Shown: piece by piece, positions 24,929-33,082 of the stretch
Layout: every line of letters begins with the position of its first letter
How positions within the stretch are numbered: position 1 is the first letter of the stretch
Assembly: GCA_040217155.1 (NCBI GenBank)
Contig: JAVJNS010000026.1
Span: forward strand, 1 to 64,000
Source of the DNA: Pelagibius sp040217155
GTDB taxonomy: Bacteria; Pseudomonadota; Alphaproteobacteria; Kiloniellales; Kiloniellaceae
DNA: 64,000 nucleotides
Reading direction: 5' to 3'
Translations under genes and position numbers: made by a program
Notes under the pieces: model-generated
Seen by the model: only the letters and a program-made list of their open reading frames with translations
Told to the model about the DNA's origin: nothing
The model's database searches: none

Positions 24929-26026
24929 ATGTACGTGGCCGTCAAGGGCGGCGAGGCGGCGATCCTCAATTCCCACAAACTGATCGCCGAGGAACGCCGC
25001 GGCGACACCGCCGTGCCGGAGCTGACGCTGGCCCAGATCAAGGAACAGATGCAGCTCGCCGTCGACCGCGTGATGACCGAAGGCTCGCTCTATGACCGCG
25101 ACCTGGCGGCGCTGGCCATCAAGCAGGCCCAGGGCGATCTCGTAGAGGCCATCTTCCTGCTGCGCGCCTACCGCACCACCTTGACCCGCTTCGGCGAGAC
25201 CGAGCCCCTCGACACGGCCCGCATGGCGGTGCGCCGGCGCATTTCCGCGGCCTACAAGGATCTGCCCGGCGGCCAGGTGCTGGGGCCGAGCTACGACTAT
25301 ACCCATCGCCTGCTGGACTTTGCCCTGGCCGCCGAAGCCGGCGCCGGCGCGCCACAGGCCGAGACGGCCGCGACGGAAGTCGATGCGGCCCTCCCGCGGG
25401 TCACCGATATCCTCAATCGCGAGGGCCTGATCGAAGAGGAACCGGCCCCCGACGAGGACGCGCCGGTGAGCGACCTCACCCGCGACGCCATGGAATTTCC
25501 GGCGGACCGCGATCTGCGGCTGCAGAACCTGGCGCGCGGCGATGAGGGTTTCCTGCTGGCCCTGGGCTATTCGACACAGCGCGGCTACGGCCGCAACCAC
25601 CCCTTCGCCGGGGAAATCCGGCTCGGCGAGGTCGCCGTCGAGTTCGTGCCCGAGGAACTGGGTTTTGCCATCGAGCTCGGCGAGATCACCGTCACCGAAT
25701 GCCAGATGATCAACCAGTTCGCCGGCTCCGCGCAGCGGCCGCCGCAGTTCACCCGTGGCTACGGCCTTTCTTTCGGCCACTGCGAGCGCAAGACCATGGC
25801 CATGGCCCTGGTCGACCGGGCGCTGCGCGCGCGCGAGCTCGACGAAAGCATCGACTATCCGGCCCAGGACGAGGAGTTCGTGCTCTACCACTCCGACAAC
25901 GTGGAGGCTGCCGGCTTCGTGCAGCATCTGAAGCTGCCGCACTACGTGGACTTTCAGTCGGAGTTGCAGCTCGTCCGCGCGCTGCGCAGGCGCCACGAGG
26001 AAGACCGCAAGGAGGCCGCGGAGTGA
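24929..26026 (+). CDS. phnI: C-P lyase subunit PhnI
   Basis: A 365-residue PhnI, the nucleosidase-like subunit that removes adenine from ATP and, with PhnG/PhnH, attaches the phosphonate to ribose. Family patterns visible are YVAVKGGEAAILNSH at the N-terminus, QLAVDRVMTEGSLYDRDLAALAIKQAQGD near 35-64, and GRNHPFAGEIRLGEV near 226. Length matches the family. Stop overlaps the phnJ GTG by 4 nt. The frame is intact and the gene is surrounded by the expected partners. Confidence 0.96.
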   Translation: MYVAVKGGEAAILNSHKLIAEERRGDTAVPELTLAQIKEQMQLAVDRVMTEGSLYDRDLAALAIKQAQGDLVEAIFLLRAYRTTLTRFGETEPLDTARMAVRRRISAAYKDLPGGQVLGPSYDYTHRLLDFALAAEAGAGAPQAETAATEVDAALPRVTDILNREGLIEEEPAPDEDAPVSDLTRDAMEFPADRDLRLQNLARGDEGFLLALGYSTQRGYGRNHPFAGEIRLGEVAVEFVPEELGFAIELGEITVTECQMINQFAGSAQRPPQFTRGYGLSFGHCERKTMAMALVDRALRARELDESIDYPAQDEEFVLYHSDNVEAAGFVQHLKLPHYVDFQSELQLVRALRRRHEEDRKEAAE

Positions 26027-26964
26027 CGACGGACGCGGAATTCGACGGGGCGGCAGGCGAAGACGGCTACAACTTCGCCTACCTCGACGAGCAGACCAAG
26101 CGCATGATCCGCCGCTGCATCCTGAAGGCCGTGGCGCTGCCCGGCTACCAGGTACCCTTTGGCGGCCGCGAGATGCCGCTGCCTTACGGCTGGGGCACCG
26201 GTGGCATGCAGGTGACGGCCAGCATCATCGGCCGGGACGATACCCTGAAGGTCATCGACCAGGGCGCCGACGACACCACCAACGCGGTGAACATCCGCCG
26301 TTTCTTCGAGCGTACCGCCCAGGTGGCGACCACCGAGGCGACCGCCGAGGCGAGCATCGTCCAGACCCGCCACCGGGTGCCCGAGGATCCCCTGGTGGAG
26401 GGCCAGATCATCGTCTACCAGGTGCCGCAGCCGGAGCCGCTGCGCCCGCTGGAGCCGCGCGAGGTCGAGTGCCGCAAGATGCACGGCTACAGGGAATACG
26501 GGCTCATGCAGGTCTCGCTCTACGAGGACATCGCGCGCTTCGGCGAGATCGCCACCTCCTATTCCTATCCGGTGATGGTGAACGGCCGCTATCTCATGTC
26601 GCCCACGCCGATCCCGAAGTTCGACAACCCGAAGCTGGACGGCTTCCCCGCGCTGCAGCTGTTCGGCGCCGGGCGCGAGAAACGCATCTACGCCATTCCG
26701 CCCTACACCGAGGTGAAGAGCCTGGATTTCGACGATCACCCCTTCGCCGTCCAGCAGTGGGAGGAGGACTGCGCCCTCTGCGGCGCCGACGATACCTTTC
26801 TCGACGAGGTGATCCTCGACGATCAGGGCAACCGGATGTTTGTCTGCTCGGATTCCCACTTTTGCGCCCGGCGCCGTGCCGAGGGTCACGGCGGCCGCCT
26901 CTCCGAGGGCGCCGCCAAGGCCTATGCGGCGGCAGTCGGCGCCGATCGGGCGCCGGAGGCCTGA
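26023..26964 (+). CDS. phnJ: C-P lyase radical-SAM subunit PhnJ
   Basis: A 313-residue PhnJ, the radical-SAM enzyme that cleaves the C-P bond to give methane (or another hydrocarbon) and ribose cyclic phosphate. The cluster/active-site cysteines are at C250, C253, C275 and C281, spacing C-x2-C-x21-C-x5-C as in the E. coli enzyme, so it should be active. N-terminal motif YNFAYLDEQTKRMIRR near 16-31 is also typical. It starts at a GTG overlapping phnI and is followed 3 nt later by phnK. This is the strongest marker that the operon is a working C-P lyase. Confidence 0.97.
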   Translation: MTTDAEFDGAAGEDGYNFAYLDEQTKRMIRRCILKAVALPGYQVPFGGREMPLPYGWGTGGMQVTASIIGRDDTLKVIDQGADDTTNAVNIRRFFERTAQVATTEATAEASIVQTRHRVPEDPLVEGQIIVYQVPQPEPLRPLEPREVECRKMHGYREYGLMQVSLYEDIARFGEIATSYSYPVMVNGRYLMSPTPIPKFDNPKLDGFPALQLFGAGREKRIYAIPPYTEVKSLDFDDHPFAVQQWEEDCALCGADDTFLDEVILDDQGNRMFVCSDSHFCARRRAEGHGGRLSEGAAKAYAAAVGADRAPEA

Positions 26965-26967
26965 TCG

Positions 26968-27753
26968 ATGGATGCGGAAACGCTTCTCCTCAGAGTGCGG
27001 AATCTCAGCTACGCCTACGCCTACGGCAGCCTGCTGGCCTGCTCGGACATTTCCTTCGAGCTCCACAGCGGCGAGGTGCTGGGCATCGTCGGCGAGTCGG
27101 GTTCCGGCAAGACGACGCTGCTGAACTGCCTCTCGGCGCGCCTCACGCCGACCAACGGCATCGTCGAGTACGACCTGCGCGGCCGCGGCCTTGCCGACAT
27201 CTACGCGCTTTCGGAGCCGGAGCGCCGCTTGCTGCTGCGCACCGACTGGGGTGTGGTGATGCAGAACCCGCGCGACGGCCTGCGCATGAACGTCAGTGCC
27301 GGCGGCAATGTCGGCGAACGCCTCATGGCGGTCGGCGCGCGCCACTACGGCGCCATCCGCGGCGAGGCCGAGGACTGGCTGCAAAAGGTCGAGATGGACC
27401 TCGGCCGCATCGACGACAAGCCGAAGCACTTCTCCGGCGGCATGCAGCAGCGCCTGCAGATCGCCCGCAACCTGGTCACCAAGCCGCGCCTGGTCTTCAT
27501 GGACGAGCCGACCGGCGGCCTCGACGTCTCGGTGCAGGCCCGCCTGCTGGACCTGCTGCGCGGCCTGGTCCGTGAATTGGGGCTCTCCGCGATCATCGTG
27601 ACCCATGACCTGGCCGTGGCCCGTCTGCTGGCCGACCGGCTGATGGTGATGAAGGACGGCGCGGTGGTGGAGAGCGGCCTTACCGACCAGGTGCTTGACG
27701 ATCCGCACCATCCTTACACCCAGCTCCTCGTTTCCTCCGTGTTGCAGGTCTGA
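26968..27753 (+). CDS. phnK: C-P lyase ABC-type ATPase PhnK
   Basis: A 261-residue ABC ATPase that associates with the C-P lyase core rather than with a permease. Walker A GESGSGKTT is near residue 39, the signature FSGGMQQRLQIARNL near 155, and Walker B LVFMDEPTGGLD near 175. The sequence resembles DppD/OppD-type ATPases, as PhnK does. It lies between phnJ and phnL with 1-3 nt gaps. In structures of the E. coli complex PhnK docks on PhnJ and probably drives opening of the active site. Confidence 0.95.
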   Translation: MDAETLLLRVRNLSYAYAYGSLLACSDISFELHSGEVLGIVGESGSGKTTLLNCLSARLTPTNGIVEYDLRGRGLADIYALSEPERRLLLRTDWGVVMQNPRDGLRMNVSAGGNVGERLMAVGARHYGAIRGEAEDWLQKVEMDLGRIDDKPKHFSGGMQQRLQIARNLVTKPRLVFMDEPTGGLDVSVQARLLDLLRGLVRELGLSAIIVTHDLAVARLLADRLMVMKDGAVVESGLTDQVLDDPHHPYTQLLVSSVLQV

Positions 27754-27754
27754 T

Positions 27755-28471
27755 ATGACGGCCGGCAACGACAGGCCCGCGATGATCCGGGTCGAAAACC
27801 TCAGCAAGACCTTCACCTTGCATATCCAGGGCGGCGCGCGCCTGGCGGTCTTCGCCGACCTCAGCCTGGAGGTCGGCGCCGGCGAATGCGTGGCCCTCTA
27901 CGGCCCTTCGGGCAGCGGCAAGTCGACGCTGCTGCGCTCGCTCTACGCCAACTACAAGCCCGGCGGCGGCCATATCTGGATGCGGCACCAGGGCGATTGG
28001 GTCGACATGGCCGCGGCCGCCCCGCACCGGGTGCTGGAGGTGCGGCGCCGGACCGTCGGCTATGTCAGCCAGTTCCTGCGGGTCATCCCGCGCATCCCGT
28101 CGCGGGACATCGTCGCCGAGCCGCTGCACGCGCTGGGCGCCGACCTGGACGAGGCCCGCCGCAAGGCCGAGACCCTGCTGGCCCGGCTGAACATCCCAGC
28201 GGCCATGTGGGATCTGGCGCCGGCCACCTTTTCCGGCGGCGAGCAGCAGCGCGTCAACATCGCGCGCGGCTTCCTGGCCGGCTATCCTGTGCTGCTGCTC
28301 GACGAGCCCACGGCCTCGCTGGATGCCGGCAACCGCGCCGTGGTCGTGGAACTGATCGCCGAGGCCAAGGCGCGCGGCGCGGCGGTGGTCGGAATCTTCC
28401 ATGACGACGAGGTCCGCGAGGCGGTGGCCGACAGGATCTTCGACCTCTCCAAACAAAGGCAAGTGGCGTGA
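27755..28471 (+). CDS. phnL: C-P lyase ABC-type ATPase PhnL
   Basis: A 238-residue ABC ATPase of LolD-like type. Walker A GPSGSGKST lies near residue 50, signature FSGGEQQRVNIARGF near 160 and Walker B LLLDEPTASLD near 183. PhnL is the second ATPase of the C-P lyase system and forms a heterodimer with PhnK in E. coli complexes. The ATG at 27755 lies one base after the phnK stop; a longer frame upstream is not needed. Stop and phnM start share one base (TGATG). Confidence 0.94.
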   Translation: MTAGNDRPAMIRVENLSKTFTLHIQGGARLAVFADLSLEVGAGECVALYGPSGSGKSTLLRSLYANYKPGGGHIWMRHQGDWVDMAAAAPHRVLEVRRRTVGYVSQFLRVIPRIPSRDIVAEPLHALGADLDEARRKAETLLARLNIPAAMWDLAPATFSGGEQQRVNIARGFLAGYPVLLLDEPTASLDAGNRAVVVELIAEAKARGAAVVGIFHDDEVREAVADRIFDLSKQRQVA

Positions 28472-29613
28472 TGGGCGAGCGGATTTTCGGCAACGCGCGG
28501 ATCGTCCTGGAAAACGAGGTCGTCCACGGCAGTCTGCGGCTGCGCGACGGCGAGATCGCCGAGGTCGCCGCCGGCGCCACCGCCGTGCCGGGCGCCGAGG
28601 ATCTGGGCGGCGACTTTCTGCTGCCCGGCCTGATCGACCTGCACACCGATCACTTCGAAAAGCACGTGCTGCCGCGCCCGGGCACCCGCTGGGACGTTCT
28701 TTCCGCGGTCGTGGCGCACGACGCGCAGATGGCGGCGGGCGGCATCACCACCACTTTCGACTGCGTCTGCGTCGGTGTCAGCATCAAGCATCCGGAGCGC
28801 TACGAGATCTTCCGGCCGATGATCGATGCGGTGCGCGAGGCGCGCGACAAAGACATGCTGCGCGCCGACCATATCGTGCACCTGCGCTGCGAGGTGACCG
28901 ACGAGAACGTCGTCGACCTCTTCGATTCGGTCGCCGAGCACGCCGCCGTCGGCATGATGTCGCTCATGGATCACGCACCGGGGCATCGGCAGTATCCGGA
29001 TGTGCAGCGCTTTCGCGAGCGCACCATGAAGACCCTGCGCCTCAGCGAGAAAGAAGCCGATGCCCATATTGAGCGGCTGATGGCTTCGCAGGAAGGCCTG
29101 GTGCCGCGCAACCGCCAGGCGCTGGCCGAGCGCGCCCGCCTACGGGGCCTGGCCATCGCCAGCCATGACGACGAGACGCCGGCGCATATCGACGAGGCGG
29201 CGGCGCTGGGCATCACCGTGACCGAGTTCCCCACCACCTTGGCGGCGGCCCGGCGCGCCCGTGACAAAGCCATGAAAATCGTCATGGGCGCGCCGAACCT
29301 GATGCGCGGCGGGTCGCATTCCGGTAATGTCTCCGTGGCGGAACTGGCGGCCGCGGGACTGCTCGACAATCTGGCCTCCGACTATGTGCCGGCAAGTCTG
29401 GTGCAGGCGGCGTTCCGCCTGACCGACGCGGCGCACGGCCTGGATTTGCCGCGCGCGGTGGCCACGGTGAGCGCGACGCCGGCGGAGACGGCGGGGCTCA
29501 ACGACCGGGGCCGGATCGCGCCGGGCCGCAAGGCCGATCTGCTGCGGGTGGCCGTGATCGAGGGCCAGCCCTTCGTGAAGACGGTCTGGCGTGATGCAAA
29601 ACGGGTGATGTGA
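28471..29613 (+). CDS. phnM: PhnM: alpha-D-ribose 1-methylphosphonate 5-triphosphate diphosphatase (copy 1)
   Basis: A 380-residue amidohydrolase-superfamily enzyme that removes pyrophosphate from the ribose 1-phosphonate 5-triphosphate intermediate before PhnJ acts. Metal-site and family motifs are intact: LPGLIDLHTDHFEKHVLPRP near 49-68, HLRCEVTDE near 137, SLMDHAPGHRQY near 168, SHDDETPAHI near 230 and GAPNLMRGGSHSGN near 270. It starts at the ATG sharing one base with the phnL stop. It is followed by a second phnM with which it shares the same order of motifs, an unusual duplication. SMDH/HRQY details resemble E. coli PhnM more closely than the second copy does. Confidence 0.94.
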   Translation: MGERIFGNARIVLENEVVHGSLRLRDGEIAEVAAGATAVPGAEDLGGDFLLPGLIDLHTDHFEKHVLPRPGTRWDVLSAVVAHDAQMAAGGITTTFDCVCVGVSIKHPERYEIFRPMIDAVREARDKDMLRADHIVHLRCEVTDENVVDLFDSVAEHAAVGMMSLMDHAPGHRQYPDVQRFRERTMKTLRLSEKEADAHIERLMASQEGLVPRNRQALAERARLRGLAIASHDDETPAHIDEAAALGITVTEFPTTLAAARRARDKAMKIVMGAPNLMRGGSHSGNVSVAELAAAGLLDNLASDYVPASLVQAAFRLTDAAHGLDLPRAVATVSATPAETAGLNDRGRIAPGRKADLLRVAVIEGQPFVKTVWRDAKRVM

Positions 29614-30800
29614 TGGTACGGGACGACTTGTTGGAACGGCAGGAGACGCTGGAAGGCGCCGCTACGCTCTGCCTCGCCAACGCCGAGGTGGTGACGGCCG
29701 AGGCGGCGTTCCGCGGCCGGGTAACCGTCGAGGACGGCGTCATCGCGGCGGTGGAGGAGGGCGGCGCGATACCCTCCGGCGCGCTCGACTGCCGGGGCGA
29801 ACTGCTGCTGCCCGGCCTCGTCGATCTGCACACCGATCACTGCGAGCGCCATGTGGTGCCGCGCCCCGGCGTCCACTGGGATCCGCTGCAGGCGGCCATC
29901 GCCCATGACGCCCAGGTGGCGGCGGCCGGCATCACCACGGTATTCGATTCTCTGGTCGTGGGCCTGCGCGATGCCGACCAGACGCGCCGCGACCTGCTGG
30001 GCCAGATCATGGCGGCGGTGGAAAAGGGCGAGAAACTCGGCCTGTTCCGCAGCCGCCACCTGCTGCATCTGCGCTGCGAGGTCACCGACCCGGCGCTCCT
30101 CGACCAGATGGCACCGCACATGGACAACCCGCTGCTGCGGCTGGTCTCGGTCATGGAGCACACCGTCGGCCAGCGCCAGTTCCCCGACCCGGAAAAGTAT
30201 CGGGAGGTTCTGACCAAACTGTTCCACGTTCCCGCCGACACCGTGGACGAGCGCTTCCGCCGCGACGCCGAGGCCTCGCGCACCTTCGCGCCGACCTACC
30301 GCGAGGCGGTCTGCCGCATGGCGCAGGAACGCGCCATCCCGCTCGCCGCCCACGACGACGAAACCCTGGAGCATGTCGAGGAGGCGTCGCGTCTCGGCAT
30401 GACCATCGCCGAGTTTCCGACCACCCTGCTGGCGGCCGAAGCGGCGCACGCGCGCGGCATGGTGACCGTCATGGGGGCGCCCAACGTGGTCAAAGGCGGC
30501 TCGCAGTCCGGCAACCTCTCGGCCCTGGATCTGGCCGAGGCCGGCCTGCTCGACGTCCTGGCCTCGGACTACGTGCCGATCTCGCTGCTGGCCGCGGCCT
30601 TTTGCCTGACTGGGGAGGATATCGGCCTCACCCTGCCGCAGGCGGTGAACCTGGCGAGCCGCAACGCCGCCCGGGCCGCCGGCCTCGACGACCGCGGCGA
30701 GATCGCCGCGGGCAAGCGCGCCGACCTCATCCGCGTGCGCCTGGTCGACGAACATCCGGTGGTCCGCACGGTTTACACCGCCGGGCGGCGGGTGGCCTAA
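29613..30800 (+). CDS. phnM: PhnM-like amidohydrolase (copy 2)
   Basis: A 395-residue second PhnM directly after the first (stop and start share one base). The metal-site motifs are retained but altered in detail: LPGLVDLHTDHCERHVVPRP, HLRCEVTDP, SVMEHTVGQRQF (Asp to Glu before the His), AAHDDETLEHV and GAPNVVKGGSQSGN (His to Gln against copy 1). It carries an N-terminal extension of about 12 residues. Divergence is broad, so this is not a recent duplication or assembly error. It may act on a different phosphonate-derived substrate, or the two may form a heterodimer; neither is shown. Both lie in the same operon under PhnF control. Confidence 0.9.
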   Translation: MVRDDLLERQETLEGAATLCLANAEVVTAEAAFRGRVTVEDGVIAAVEEGGAIPSGALDCRGELLLPGLVDLHTDHCERHVVPRPGVHWDPLQAAIAHDAQVAAAGITTVFDSLVVGLRDADQTRRDLLGQIMAAVEKGEKLGLFRSRHLLHLRCEVTDPALLDQMAPHMDNPLLRLVSVMEHTVGQRQFPDPEKYREVLTKLFHVPADTVDERFRRDAEASRTFAPTYREAVCRMAQERAIPLAAHDDETLEHVEEASRLGMTIAEFPTTLLAAEAAHARGMVTVMGAPNVVKGGSQSGNLSALDLAEAGLLDVLASDYVPISLLAAAFCLTGEDIGLTLPQAVNLASRNAARAAGLDDRGEIAAGKRADLIRVRLVDEHPVVRTVYTAGRRVA

Positions 30801-30808
30801 GGCGCGCA

Positions 30809-31051
30809 ATGGCCGGCAAGAACACCGTCCTGAAATCGATCAACGATCAGGATGAACGCCGCTGCGTCGATATTTTCAGACGACCCGACGGGAGCTTCGG
30901 GTTTGAAGAGTTCCGCCGCGATGTCGAGGACCGCCGCGGCTGGTTTCCGACCGGCTGTTTCGGCGGGCGGACGTTCGGCAGCGAGACAGCCGCGCTGCGC
31001 GAGGCGCGCTCGAAGGTCGCGTGGTTGTGCGATGCGATGGGTGGGCGCTGA
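30809..31051 (+). CDS. Small hypothetical protein at the end of the phn operon
   Basis: An 80-residue soluble protein starting 9 nt after the second phnM, so probably cotranscribed. Its pattern (a polar N-terminus, DGSFGFEEFRRD near 26, a WFPTGCFGG turn near 44 and ALREARSKVAWL near 65) resembles small uncharacterised alphaproteobacterial proteins with F-G-F-E and G-x-F/Y-x-S spacing followed by a C-terminal EAR-x-V-x-WL helix. No catalytic or binding motif is recognised. Whether it belongs to phosphonate metabolism is unknown; position is the only evidence. Confidence 0.65.
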   Translation: MAGKNTVLKSINDQDERRCVDIFRRPDGSFGFEEFRRDVEDRRGWFPTGCFGGRTFGSETAALREARSKVAWLCDAMGGR

Positions 31052-31161
31052 CCGGGATCCCAGTTCGACCTGACGCTGTTTCGCCGCCGCCGCGCCGCCG
31101 CCGCTGGTGGCCAAGCCGCGCAAGCTTGTTTAAGATCGGCGGACAGCAGGGGAGAAGCCGT

Positions 31162-32013
31162 ATGTCATCGGCGTCGCCGCACCGGCAGTCGAACGTCAGC
31201 CTGGAAGAGCGCGCCTACCGAATCCGCCGCTATGCCGTGCGCATGGGCGAAGTCCAGGGCCAGGGCTATGTCGGCCAGGCGCTGGGAGTCGCCGACGTGC
31301 TGGCCGTCGCCTACTTCCATGCGCTCCGCTACCGGCCGGACGAGCCGGAGTGGGACGGCCGCGACCGCTTCTATCTCTCCATTGGCCACTACGCGATCGC
31401 GCTCTACGCGGCGATGATCGAGGCCGGCATCCTGCCGGAGAACGAACTGGAGAGCTACGGCGGCGACGATAGCCGCCTGCCGATGTCCGGCATGGCCGCC
31501 TACACGCCGGGCATGGAGATCACCGGCGGATCGCTGGGCCAGGGCCTGGGCATCGCCGTCGGCGGCGCCCTGGCGCTGCGGCTCAAAGGGTCTCAATCGT
31601 TCATCTACAATATGCTGTCCGACGGCGAGCTGGGCGAGGGATCGACCTGGGAGGCGGCCCAGTCGGCCGCCCATCACGGTCTGGACAACCTCATCGCCAT
31701 TGTCGATTTCAACAATCAGCAGGCCGACGGGCCGTCGACGCAAATGCTCAGCGCCGAGCCGCTGGAAGCGAAGTGGGCGGCCTTCGGCTGGCACTGCCAG
31801 CGCGTCGACGGCAACGATATCGAGGCGGTGCGGGCGGCTTTCGACGCGGCGCGCGCCTGCAGGGAGAAGAAGCCGCGTATCGTCATCTGCGACACCCGCA
31901 TGTGCAAGGGCGTGCCCTTCCTCGAGGCGCGCGACAAGACCCATTTCATTCGTGTCGAGCCCGACGAGTGGGCCTTGGCCCTGCAGGCCCTGGACGAAGG
32001 GAAGCCGCGGTGA
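31162..32013 (+). CDS. Transketolase, N-terminal (thiamine-binding) subunit
   Basis: A 283-residue half-transketolase with the TPP-binding domain. GHYAIALYAAMIEAGIL near 73, MEITGGSLGQGLGIAVGGAL near 117 and the TPP motif SDGELGEGSTWEAAQSAAHHGLDNLIAIVDFNNQQADG near 153-190 are the expected elements. The ATG at 31162 follows GGGGAGAAG. It overlaps the C-terminal subunit gene by 4 nt. Split transketolases of this kind occur in sugar and sugar-acid pathways (for instance apulose-4-phosphate transketolase) as well as general pentose metabolism; the substrate is not readable here. Confidence 0.92.
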   Translation: MSSASPHRQSNVSLEERAYRIRRYAVRMGEVQGQGYVGQALGVADVLAVAYFHALRYRPDEPEWDGRDRFYLSIGHYAIALYAAMIEAGILPENELESYGGDDSRLPMSGMAAYTPGMEITGGSLGQGLGIAVGGALALRLKGSQSFIYNMLSDGELGEGSTWEAAQSAAHHGLDNLIAIVDFNNQQADGPSTQMLSAEPLEAKWAAFGWHCQRVDGNDIEAVRAAFDAARACREKKPRIVICDTRMCKGVPFLEARDKTHFIRVEPDEWALALQALDEGKPR

Positions 32014-33032
32014 GGCGGTCGAAGTACGAGGCGCGCCCGCCGCAGGCCGGCGGCCCGGGGCTCAAGACCTCGGCGATGATCGCCTCCCTGGGAACCGAGG
32101 GGCTGCCGACAAAGCCGGCGCCCTTCGGCCACACGCTCTGCGAACTGGCGCGGCAGCGCGACGACATCGTCGGCATGACCGCCGATCTCAGCAAGTACAC
32201 CGATCTCTACCCCTTCGCCGAGGCCTTCCCGGACCGTTTCTTTCAGATGGGCATGGCCGAGCAGGTGCTGTTCTCCGCCGCCGCCGGCATGGCGCGCGAA
32301 GGCTTCACGGTTTTCGCCACGACCTATGCCGTCTTCGCCTCGCGCCGCGCCTACGATTTCATCTGCATGGCCATCGCCGAGGAGTCGCTGAACGTCAAGA
32401 TCGTCGCCGCCCTGCCCGGGCTGACCACCGGCTACGGCCCCAGCCACCAGGCGACCGAAGACCTGGCGATCTTCCGCGGGCTGCCGAACCTCACCATCGT
32501 CGATCCCTGCGACGCCACGGAGATCGAGCAGGCGACGGCGGCCATCGCCGACCACCAGGGGCCGGTCTACATGCGGCTGCTGCGCGGCAATGTGGCGAAC
32601 GTCCTGGCGGACTACGGCTACCGCTTCGAACTCGGCAAGGCGAAGCTGCTGCGCGACGGCGGCGATGTGCTGTTCGTCTCGACGGGCTTCATGACCCTGC
32701 GGGTGCTGGAGGCGGCCAAGCGGTTGGCGAAGGACTCCGTCGACTGCGCGGTGCTGCATGTGCCGACGATCAAGCCGCTCGACACGGCCGCCATCGTCGA
32801 AGCCGCCGGCAGGCCGGGGCGGCTGGTGGTGGTCGCGGAAAACCATACTGTGGTCGGCGGGCTGGGGGAGGGCGTCGCGCGCACGCTGCTGACCGAAGGC
32901 GTGACGCCACGGTTCCGGCAGATCGGCCTGCCCGACGCCTTTCTCGATGCCGGCGCCCTGCCGACTCTTCACGACCGCTATGGTCTTTCGGTCGATGCGG
33001 TCTGCGCGTCGGTGAGGGCCTGGCTCGACTAG
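32010..33032 (+). CDS. Transketolase, C-terminal (pyrimidine-binding) subunit
   Basis: A 340-residue partner of the preceding subunit. The pyrimidine domain begins near FGHTLCELARQRDDIVGMTADLSKYT (about 42-67), with the catalytic glutamate region in FFQMGMAEQVLFSAAAGMAREG near 77-98. The transketolase C domain with VLHVPTIKPLDTAAIVEA ends the protein. GTG start at 32010 overlapping the N-subunit stop (GTGA). The N-terminal 40 residues are longer than usual and variable; a start further in is possible. Together the two proteins make one complete TPP enzyme. Confidence 0.9.
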   Translation: MRRSKYEARPPQAGGPGLKTSAMIASLGTEGLPTKPAPFGHTLCELARQRDDIVGMTADLSKYTDLYPFAEAFPDRFFQMGMAEQVLFSAAAGMAREGFTVFATTYAVFASRRAYDFICMAIAEESLNVKIVAALPGLTTGYGPSHQATEDLAIFRGLPNLTIVDPCDATEIEQATAAIADHQGPVYMRLLRGNVANVLADYGYRFELGKAKLLRDGGDVLFVSTGFMTLRVLEAAKRLAKDSVDCAVLHVPTIKPLDTAAIVEAAGRPGRLVVVAENHTVVGGLGEGVARTLLTEGVTPRFRQIGLPDAFLDAGALPTLHDRYGLSVDAVCASVRAWLD

Positions 33033-33082
33033 CTTTCGCGCGCCGACCGGCCATTACTCCTCTTACAAGATGGGATTTCAGC

